From positions 200,176 through 264,175 of the forward strand of contig BDSI01000114.1 in assembly GCA_003117195.1 (NCBI GenBank): DNA of 64,000 nt, read 5' to 3'. Made by a program: the position numbers and the translations under genes. Below the pieces are notes generated by a model, which was not told the DNA's origin, made no database searches, and saw only the letters and a program-made list of their open reading frames with translations. Of this stretch, positions 21,401 through 32,300 are shown piece after piece. Origin of the DNA: Eudorina sp. 2006-703-Eu-15 (lineage: Eukaryota > Chlorophyta > Chlorophyceae > Chlamydomonadales > Volvocaceae). Within the stretch, counting starts at the first letter, position 1. Each line of letters starts with the position of its first letter.

Positions 21401-24400
21401 CCCTCTGTGGTGCCCCGCTTCCCGCTCTGTGGTGCCCCGCTTCCCCGCCTCTGTGGTGCCCGCTTCCCCGCCTCTGTGGTGCCCCGCTTCCCCGCCTCTG
21501 TGGTGCCCCGCTTCCCCGCCTCTGTGGTCCGCTTCCCCGCTCTGTGGTGCCCCGCTTCCCCGCCTCTGTGGGCTTCCCGCCTCTGTGGTGCCCGCTTCCC
21601 CGCCTCTGTGGTGCCCCGCTTCCCCGCCTCTGTGGTGCCCGCTTCCCCGCCTCTGTGGTGCCCCGCTTCCCCGCCTCTGTGGTGCCCCCCCGTGGTGCCC
21701 GCTTCCCGCCCTGTGGTCTTCCCGCCTCTGTGGTGCCCCGCTTCCCGCCTCTGTGGTGCCCCGCTTCCCCGCCTCTGTGGTGCCCGCTTCCCCGCCTCTG
21801 TGGTGCCCCGCTCCCCGCTCTGCCCCCGCTTCCCGCCTCTGTGGTGCCCCGCTTCCCCGCCTCTGTGGTGCCCCGCTTCCCCGCCTCTGTGGTGCCCCGC
21901 TTCCCCGCCTCTGTGGTGCCCCGCTTCCCCGCCTCTGTGGTGCCCCGCTTCCCCGCCTCTGTGGTGCCCCGCTTCCCCGCCTCTGTGGTGCCCCGCTTCC
22001 CCGCCTCTGTGGTGCCCCGCTTCCCCGCCTCTGTGGTGCCCCGCTTCCCGCCTCTGTGGTGCCCCGCTTCCCCGCCTCTGTGGTGCCCCGCTTCCCCGCC
22101 TCTGTGGTGCCCCGCTTCCCCGCCTCTGTGGTGCCCCGCTTCCCCGCCTCTGTGGTGCCCCGCTTCCCCGCCTCTGTGGTGCCCCGCTTCCCCGCCTCTG
22201 TGGTGCCCCGCTTCCCCGCCTCTGTGGTGCCCCGCTTCCCCGCCTCTGTGGTGCCCCGCTTCCCCGCCTCTGTGGTGCCCCGCTTCCCCGCCTCTGTGGT
22301 GCCCGCTTCCCCGCCTCTGTGGTGCCCCGCTTCCCCGCCTCTGTGGTGCCCCGCTTCCCCGCCTCTGTGGTGCCCCGCTTCCCCGCCTCGATCCTCCACA
22401 CGTTCCCCGCCTCGGACGGGGTCGCGTTGCTTCTCGTCCGCAGGGATCCGCGTCAAGCTGGCCCGGGCGCCTCCGAGGGCGTGTGGGTGGTGGAGGAGGC
22501 CGCCGCCGCGTTCGGCGGTGTGGCCCCCGCGCCATCATGGCGCCCGCGCTGGCGGCGGCGCTGGTGGGCCAGCCCTGGGACCAGGACACGCTGGCGGCGG
22601 CGCTGGAGGCGGTGCGGCGGGACGTGGTGCTGGTGGACAACGCGCCGGGCGGCAAGGTGGAGTACCGCCGGGCGCTGGCGGCGTCCTTCGTGTTCAAGTA
22701 CTTCGTGCACGCGGCGTTGAAGCTGGAGGTGGGGTGATGGGGTCGGGTCGGGGTCGGGTCGGGTCGGGTCGGGTCGGGTCGGGTCGGGTCGGGTCGGGTC
22801 GGGTCGGGTCGGGTCGGGTCGGGTCGGGTCGGGTCGGGTCGGGCCGGGCCGGGCCGGGGCCGGGGCCGGGGCGGGGCCGGGCCGGGGCCGGGCCGGGTCC
22901 GGGCGGGGGCGGGGGCGGGGCCGGGGCGGGGCGGGGCGGGGCGGGGCGGGGCGGGGTTGGTCGTATGCGGCCGTTGCGGAACCCGAAGGAGTTGACGAAG
23001 GTCACACGTGGTTCAAGGCGAGCGGATGTTTCTCGACCCGTGGGTCGATCGTTTTCCATCCTCGCGACCCGTGGGTCGCTCTGCGTCCTGCTGACCCCTG
23101 GATCGCCGGCTCGGCACCCACGTGCTGTCCGCAGGCGGACACCGCGGCCGCGTACAAGGCCAACCTGCCGGCTGGTAAGACACGCTCCAGGTGTCCGGGC
23201 CGGGCTGGGTTGACCTGGGTTTAGCCGCGCGAAGGGTGTGTGTGTGTTCAGCTTGATATGGTTTATGGTTTGCAGTCCGCCCATGGGGGAGTATTGAATC
23301 ACCGCCGAGTACCCGGGCGCTGTTCTTTTCCTCCACCCACCCAGCAGCGCAGTTTGGATTTGCCTACCAATTTCCGATACACACCCACCCGTGGTGCGCT
23401 TCTGACCGGGTATGCCGAATCGGCTGCCCCCTCGCCCCCCTCCCTTCCACCTGTCCGTGGTCCCACCAGACCACCACTCGGCCGCCCAGCCGTACGAGCG
23501 TCACCCCGCCCACGGCGTGCAGTTCTACGCCTCACCCGAGGTCCGTACACACCGTGCATACCGTACGTACTACATATGTGGCCCGAAACCACGTAGTTAA
23601 AACATTTAAGCGTTGACGCACCTCTGTCGCTGATTCAGGAATGGCCTCGAGGGAATATCTGGTAGTACAGGACCTGCGCGGTGCCGTACCACTTGCCTCA
23701 CCCCCGGTCGTTCCCGTCCGGTGTATGCGTTTACCCTCGTAGCCGTTATCGCTGTGCCCCTGACCGGTGGTTCCCTAACCGGCGGTCCCCTGAAAGGTGG
23801 TAACCTGGCCGCTGTTGCTCCTGGCCGCTACTGCTCCTTGCCGCAGGCCCCCACTGCCCCGGACACTGTGTCTGTGGTGGGTCAGCCTCACCACCACATG
23901 GCGGCGGAGCTGCAGGTGGGGTGGGGTGGGGTGGGTGGGGTGGGGTGGGGTGGGGTGGGGTGGGGTGGGGTGGGGTGGGGTGGGGTGGGGGGGGGGGGGG
24001 GGGGGGGGGGTGGGGTGGGGTGGGGTGGGGTGGGGTGGGGTGGGGTGGGGTGGGGTGGGGTGGGGTGGGGGGGGGGGGGGGGGGGGGGGTGGGTGGGGTG
24101 GGGTGGGGTGGGGTGGGTGGGTGGGGTGGGTGGGGTGGGGTGGGTGGATCGGCGCCGAAGAGGAGTTCATGCCGGGTGCTTCGTTTACCCCGCCCCACAC
24201 CCGCAATCGGTCTTCCAGCCTCTGGCTTCGTTCCCCTTCTCACAGCTCACCGCAAGATAGCGGAACCACAAAAGGTTCCGACGGCGATACCGTATCAGGT
24301 GTCGTGACGGGTCGTGAGGGGCCTCCTTCCTTTGCCCCTCTTCCGCTGTGCCCTTTTCCCCTTTCCCCTGGCTCCCCCTGCCGCTTCCCCTCCCTCATGC

Positions 24401-27400
24401 GCGCCGCCGCGCCCCCGGCCCGGCCGCCACATACCATCACCCATGTGTACACCCTTGCCCTTGCCCTGGGTTACACCGTTGATCCCTTTGGGGTCCGCTG
24501 TAACGTTCGTTCATCCATCCATCCATCCATCCATCCATCCATCCATCCATCCATCCATCCATCCATCCATCCATCCATCCATCCATCCATCCATCCATCC
24601 ATCCATCCATCCATCCATCCATCCATCCATCCATCCATCCATCCATCCATCCATCCATCCATCCATCCATCCATCCATCCATCCATCCATCCATCCATCC
24701 ATCCATCCATCCATCCATCCATCCATCCATCCATCCATCCATCACCCCTGTCTGCCCCGCGAACCCTCGGGGGGCTGCAGGTGAGCGGCGAGGCCCAGTA
24801 CACGGACGACATCAAGCTGACGTCGGACGCGCTGGTGGCGGCGCTGGTCGCCTCCGTCAAGCCGCACGCGCGCATCACACGGGTGGACCCGAGCGCGGCG
24901 CTGCAGGTACGGTACGGTACGGTTTAGTACGGCATGGTACGGACGTAGCATGCGGTTTAGTACGGCACAGCACGATACGGTCACCCAGGCTGGGGACCAC
25001 CACCTAACTGAGAGTACGAGGGCCCCGGGCTCGGGAGGCTTCTGTAGGAGGGAAGGGCCTGGGGGCTGGGGGCTGGGGGCTGGGGCCGTAGTTGGGTTGG
25101 GTGGCGAGGGCGGGGCGTGGGGCCCGTGCCCTTGCGTGCTTCTGTACGGCAGCGACTTGTGGCCCCGCGTGTCGCGGGGCAGGCGGCGCGCGCGCGGCCT
25201 TGAGGTCGTGTTGCAACGCAACGCCCGATTCGACAGGAGGCTGTTGGGCGGAGAGGTTTACTGCGTGCACACAAACACACATGTAACCCTCTCCGGCCCC
25301 TCCGCCCCCCTCCGCCCCTTCCCCCCCGGCGGACCCCCGGGCGCAGGTCCCGGGCGTGGTGGGCTTCTACAGCGCCAAGGACGTGCCGGGCAGCAACTGG
25401 ATCGGACCCGTCAAGTACGACGAGGAGGTGTTCGCCACCAGCGAGGTCACCGCGGTCGGCCAGGTGCGGCCGGCAGCAGGGTGGTTGAGTGGGTCTTGGG
25501 CGGTTGGCCGGTTGGGCGGTTGGGCGGTTGGGCGGTTGGGCTGATGGATGTGTACGGCGGGGTATGACGGGACAGGAGCGCCCCTCAGCCACCGGGCTTT
25601 CGACATGGTGGCTGAAGCGGATGGCGGACATGGCTCCTCCCCGCGGCCACCCCGCCCTTCCACCCACCCACCACAGTCTTGAACTCCCCCCCTCTCTCCC
25701 TCCCCCTGAATACCAGTCGGTACGGCACTCACTACCCCCTGATCTCCAGCCCATACACACCCAGCCTAGTTGCGGCCGATGATCGTGGTCCACGGCGCCC
25801 TCCGCTCTCCCTCTCCCGCCCCCCGGCCCGCCCCGCCCCGCCCCCCTCCTGCAGCCGATCGGTGTGGTGGTGGGCACCACCGAGGCGGCTGCCCGCGCGG
25901 GCGCACGGGCGGTGGTGGTGGAGTACGAGGACCTGCCCGCCATCATGTCCATCGAGGAGGCCATCGAGGCGGGGTCGTACTACGACGAGTACAAGGCCAA
26001 GGTGGGCGGGGACGCGGGTGGTCGATGGGGAGGGGTTGGGTCGGTGGGGCGCTTGGGCGCCGTGGATGGGTAGGTGTGTAAATAAGGGTGGAAATAGACC
26101 GGGCGGTGTGTAGGGTGCGCGTGCGCGGCGGGTACGGTAGGAGCCGGACAACCTGTACATATTTGTATGAGTAGCAATCGTTGATTGGAAGTCTACGGTA
26201 CACTGCGAAAACAGGATCATGCTCAAGCCCTATTTCCGGCCCCCCTCACCCTGCTCCCTCCTTCGCGTGCGCAGGTGGAGTGCGGCGACGTGGACGGGGC
26301 CTGGGCGCAGTGCGACCACATCATTACTGGCACCTACAAGGTGAGAGAGAAGCGGCGGCGACGAAGAGGGACGGGCAGGGGCGGCGGCAAGGAGGGGCGG
26401 CGGCGGCGGCGAGGAAAGACGAGAAGGGGCGGCGGCGAGGCACGAGCGAGATTGATGCAGCAGGAGGGGCCGTGGCGCGGGGAGTGGGCAACGGCAGACG
26501 GAGTCGGCTGGCCGCTCAGCACTGGCTTTGGGACTGGCTTTGGGCGGAAGCGTTGGATGCCCCCCAAGACCGTCTACCAATTTCCTAGTACCTGAACTCC
26601 CCCTTGACCGCCTTGACGCCCGGCGCCGGGTTCCGCGCGAAAACCCGCGCGCGTCGGGTCACTGCCCTCGCTGCGTGTGCGTGTGCGTGTGCGTGTGACC
26701 GCCCCCTTTTTCCTGTCGTGCCGACTTCCGCACCCTTCGCGTGCGTGTGCGTGCGCGTGTGCGTGTGCATGTGTGAACCTCGCCTGTTTCCCCGCAGGTG
26801 GGCGGCCAGGAGCACTTTTACCTGGAGCCGCAGAACTGCGTCGTCATTCCGCACGAGAACGACGAGTTCACCCTGTACAGCTCCACGCAGGTGTGTGTGT
26901 GTGTTTGTGTGTTAAAGAGAACTGAGTTCGTGTGTGTTTAGAAATGCAACCCGCCCGACCCAAACCGAGTTCGTGTGTGTGTGTGTGTGCGTGTGTGTGT
27001 GTGTGCTTAGAGAAGAGACCCGGTGTGTTTAGAAAGGCAACCTACCCTCCCGCCCAAACCCACCCGGTGCGTGTGTGCGTGTTCTTAGGCAAGCAGAACA
27101 GGGGTGCGAGGGGCCGAGAACGCTGTTGATTTGGCGCGCTTTTGGTGTCGCTGCGTCGCGGTGTGTGTGTGGGTGTGGGGGTAGGGCCAGCGCGAAGAAG
27201 CGCTCCAAAACACCCACGCAAAGGGCGGGTAGGGGGCTGGGCGGGGTCGGGTCGGTGGGCTGGCTATTAAGGGGTCGACCGCGCGGGTGCGCCAGGGGAT
27301 GGACAGTGGGACACATGTGGTGGTCAAGGCGGGTGTTCGGTGGGCTTCGCCAGGCTTTGGGTTTTTTCGTGTAGCAGTCGCGAAAAAACTGGCATGTGGT

Positions 27401-29350
27401 TGTAGGCAGTCGAGGTGGATGCGGCATCGGCGCGTGGGTTTGTGCCAGGGTGTGGCTCCTCCAGGTATGCGTCCTCGTCGGCCTCTTTCGGTACATTGGC
27501 AGTTGAGCCCTTCCCCCCCCCCCCCGCGCGCGCGTCCCGGGCCACCCGAGTCCGCCCTCCCGGCCCCGAACCCGCGTCCCCCCGACTTGACGACACTAAA
27601 TTAAGATGGTGAAACCACAAGAGCGTAAGTATCAAAAAGGGTTCCCGCCCGGGGGTCCTGCGCTCGCGTCCTCGCGCCCTCACGCCCTCAGGCCCCCGCC
27701 AAGCACCAGAAGTACGTGTCCATGGTGCTGGGCGTACCCGCCCACAAGGTGGTCTCCAAGGTGCGTGCCGAGTGCTGGGAAGAGGGGGAGGTGAAAGGTG
27801 GAGGTGGAAGTGGAGATGGAGGTGGGGGGGGAGACCGCAGGGGACTGTGTTTGGCGCCAGCCAGGTGTGCAGTGTTAGGCGGCGGCTGGGTAGGCGGATC
27901 AGAGCAGGGCGGTCCGCCGATGTCCAAGGGCGAGAGGGTGTTGGGGCAGGGTGATGTAGCGAAGAGCAAGCCCAGGACGAACAGGCTGCAGGCTACATGG
28001 CACGGGGCCATGGCGCCGGGGTCGCGGTGCTGCTCCTCTCGTGCGCCGCCTGATGAAAACCCGCGGGCAGTACCCGCGCATGAGGGACGCGTTGCGATGA
28101 GGATGGCTGTCCTTTTTGTACCTCGTTACCTCGGGCTGGTAACCCCCCTTGTGTGTACAGGGCACCAGTTAGCGCGGTTTGTGTATGTCTAACCCAAGGC
28201 GCTGCCTCTCCCTTTTCCCAACCTACCTAGACGACGTAACCCCCTTTTCCCAACCCGCGCAGACGAAGCGCCTGGGCGGCGGTTTCGGCGGCAAGGAGAC
28301 CCGCGGCATCTTCCTCCACTGCGCGGCTGCCGTACCGTCGTACCACCTGAGGCGGCCCGTGCGGCTGTGCCTGGACCGTGACGAGGACATGCAGATGACC
28401 GGTGAGTGAGGGGGTGAGTGAGGTAGGGCGGGAGTAGGTGGGGGGGGCGGGGTGCAGAGATGAGGAAGGGCGGCTGTGCCCTGGTCCCAGCCCGGAGTCC
28501 GGTGCTTGCATCTGACCCAGCCTTACCGCCCCGCAGCAGACCTCTGTTCATTCTTTGGTTTTGCATGCTCCTTGTCCGCCCACGTGTTGACCCCTTCCCG
28601 TCCTCTTGCGCTGCCAGACACACACGGGCACTGTTGTGACCCGTCTTAACTGAAGACGGTTGCAAGCTGATGCTATACCGCCGATCTCGGATCACTCCAG
28701 GACCACTACGGACACACGCCCCGGGTTCTTCGCCAAACACACAAACGCGGCCCGCAGGCCAGCGCCACGCGTTCCTGGCGACCTACAAGGTGGGCTTCTC
28801 CAGGGAGGGTCGCGTGCTCGCCGCCGAGCTGGACCTGTACAACAACGCGGGCAACAGCTGGGACCTGTCGCACTCCATCATGGACCGGGCGCTGGTGCAC
28901 AGCGACTGCGTGTACAAGGTGGGGGGAAGGAGGGGCGTGAGGAAGGGCGTGAGGAGGGGAGTGAGGGGAGGGGTTGGGGAGGGGCCTCGGAAGGAAGGGG
29001 AAGGGAGGGCTGGGAAGGAAGGGGAGAGGAGGTGGGAGGGAGGGTGGCGAGGTCAAGGGGCCAGGGTTTGGCTGGGAATGGGGCGAGAGGAGCGGAGGGT
29101 ATAGGAAATTGGTGGACATATTCAAACTGCGCTGCAGGGGAGGTTTAGCATACCGTGCGGGTGATTGCTTTCACGATTCCGGACTTGAGGGCTAGCCGCG
29201 GCGAGGGGCACGCGGGGTGGGAGAGCACGAGCGAGGATGACGGGTCAGGTATCGGGTGGGTGCGGCTGTGTGGGAAGGCAGTCCGTCGCCGGATGAGTGT
29301 GTTAAGGAGGACTGTGTGGTAAAGTCACCGAAGTAACCAAGGTAACCCGA

Positions 29351-29394
<44 letters not shown>

Positions 29395-32300
29395 TTATGT
29401 GTGTGTGTGTGGCTAGCCACCGTGCGTCCTTGCCGCACCCTGGCAATCTGCACACGCTGGCTCTCTGTCACGCGCCGCTTCCTTCCCTATCACCTCTTGG
29501 ACAGTCCGGGTACAGTCAAGTCTTTATCGGATGTTTGCTCTGGCAGCAGCGCAGTATGAAAATGTCTACCAATGTCCTACATCCTCTCCCCCTCCTCCCC
29601 GGCTTTGCTCACCCTGCCCCCATTGCGCATCCTGCCCCCCTTGCTCACCCCTTCAGGTGCCCAACATGCGCGTCCGCGGCCACATGTGCCGCACCCACCA
29701 GTCCTCCAACACGGCCTTCCGCGGCTTCGGCGGGCCGCAGGGGCTCATGTTCGCGGAGATGTGGATCGAGCAGGTGGGGCGGCGCGAACAGGGGCGGGGG
29801 CGCAGGGGGCTGCGTGTGTGCGTGTGTCCGTAGAGTTTGCGTGTTTCTTAGGCAGGCCGAACAGGAGTGCGTGACATGCGAGGGGCCGAGTGGCGCCCAA
29901 TAGTTTGCCCCAAGTAGAGTTTGTGTGTGTGTACACCCACACCCACACCCACACCCACACCCACACCCACACCCACACCCACACCCACACCCACACCCAC
30001 ACCCACACCCACACCCACACCCACACCCACACCCACACCCACACCCACACCCACACCCACACCCACACCCACACCCACACCCACACCCACAGCTTACACC
30101 CCCAACTTCACACCCACAGCTTACACCCCCGCCCCCGCCCCGGCCCGCAGATCGCAAAGACGCTGAACCTGCCTTCCGCCGAGGTCCGCTCCCTCAACAT
30201 GTACAACGAGGGCGACGTCACCCACTTCGGCCAGAAGCTCGAGCACTGCCGCGCGCGCGCCTGCTGGGACACCGCGCTGGCCTCCGCCGGCTTCGCGGAG
30301 CGGCTGCTGCGGGTGGCGGAGTTCAACGCCGCGCACCGGTGGCGCAAGCGCGGCCTGGCCGCCACGCCCACCAAGTTCGGCATCTCCTTCACCACCAAGT
30401 TTCTCAACCAGGCGGGGGCGCTGGTGCACATCTACCTGGACGGCACGGTGCTGGTCACGCACGGCGGCGTGGAGATGGGGCAGGGGCTGCACACCAAGAT
30501 GGCGCAGGTGGGCTAGTGGGGTCAGGGCTTGGGGCGCCGTGGGAATGGGGACGCGGGGACATGTGTGGGGATGTATGTATGTATGCGGATGTAGGGAGGG
30601 TGGTAGAACGATGAACAACAAGAACGAACCCGCGGATGTGCGGGGTGCCGTGTGTTGGGGTTTCACTGCCCATCTGTCCATAAGGTCAGCGAAAAGGCTC
30701 CCCTCGACCCGCTCCTCTACGCTCCCTCCACCCTCTCCTCTACCCTTCCTTTCCCCCCTCACCTCCCCTCTACCCCTCTCCCCTCCCCTGCCCTCCCCTC
30801 TCCTCCCCGGTCCCCAGGTCGCCGCCCAGGCCCTCAACGTGCCGCTCTCCAAGGTCTTCATCAGTGAGACCTCCACCGACAAGGTGCCCAACGCGTCGCC
30901 CACCGCCGCGTCCGCCTCGTCGGACATGTACGGCGCTGCCGTACTGGACGCCTGCCGCCAGCTGAGCGAGCGTCTCGCGCCGTACAGGTACGCGCATAAC
31001 CCGCCGGGGTCGGCAGGGACTCGGGGCTTTCTTTTTGGCTTGCTTCCTCTCTCCACACCCACACCCATACCCACACCCATATCCCACAAAAAATACACCT
31101 ACACACAAACAAACAAACACACGCATTTCTACACACAGACACACGCGCGCGCGCAGGGCCAAGCTGCCGGAGGCGCCCTGGAAGGACGTCGTGAACGCCG
31201 CCTACCTGGACCGCGTGGACCTGTCGGCCCACGGCTTCTACATCACCCCCGACATCACCGGCTTCGGCGGCAACCGGCCCTTCAACTACTTTTGCTTCGG
31301 TGCGGCAGTCAGCGAGGTGGAGCTCGACGTGTTGACCGGCGACATGCAGGTGGGTGGGTGGCTAGGTGGGTGGGTGGGTTACACATGGTTCAGCGGGCGC
31401 CCGCTACGTGGGAGCACTGCGAACCGCTTTCCACCACACAGATTATATCCCCTTATTGACGTCGTGCCGTACATGCGTTACAAGGTGGACCCGTATCCCG
31501 ACCGGGTGTTCCAACGGGCCCAGATAGCTCGTAGGTGCCTCGTCTCATCAACCTCTACCAAGGACTGCGCACCCATCCTCCATCACCCGGGGGGAGGGGG
31601 GTCACGCAGCCATACCGGCCACTACACCAGGTTACCAGCGCGCCAGGATTGCCTCTCCTGGAAACCGCGCCAGACCCGCCTAATCACTCGGCGGTGAGGG
31701 AACCGGGATTCGAACCACGGATCTCTGGACAGAATGCCAGTGTCTTTCCCATTAGGAAGCCCCCCCCGTACATGTCGTACTTATCGCACAGGTACTGCGG
31801 TCGGACCTGGTGATGGACGTGGGCAACCCCATCAACCCCGCCATCGACATTGGCCAGGTGCGTCGGGGCGGTGGGCTTCTGGGGTTGGATGCGGGGCCCG
31901 TCACGTGGCAGCAGCATGTTACGACGACGTTAAGCACGTGGGAGCTCCAGGCGCTGCTGCAGATGTCATTGATGTATCATCATTGCCGCCCTGTATATAT
32001 CACGACATCCTCGGCGGCCTCGGCCGCACTCCCCCGTGCGGATCAGGAAAACCCCACTTCCAGCAAACCCCACCGCGTGAAAATCCCCTGCCCTGCCCTG
32101 CCCCCCGGCCCTGGCCACGGCCGTCTGCATCGCTGCAGGTGGAGGGCGGGTTCGTCCAGGGCATGGGCTGGCTGGTGCTGGAGGAGCTGGTGTGGGGCGA
32201 CAAGTGAGTGCGGGGCGTCGCCGGAGGGCCGCGCTCGGGCCCCGGGTCGGGCCGTGTGTCGGGCCGCCGGGGAGATCGGAAGAGGGCGGCCGGGGACATC

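Noticed and set aside
20985..23213. Very long open frames (up to about 590 codons) on both strands across 21.0-23.2 kb
   Set aside because: They are created by a 24-bp minisatellite whose period is a multiple of three. The region is XDH intron 8, and the real exon starts at 22444.
24314..24927. Ile-His-Pro-Ser and Trp-Met-Asp-Gly repeat proteins
   Set aside because: These are direct translations of the (ATCC)n microsatellite inside an XDH intron.
29930..30095. CRISPR-like or telomeric array
   Set aside because: It is a perfect 6-base microsatellite without spacers, in a eukaryotic intron, and ACCCAC is not a telomere unit.
31684..31756. Functional tRNA gene
   Set aside because: The T stem has mismatches and the anticodon loop has the wrong size, so it is listed as a degenerate tRNA-like sequence.
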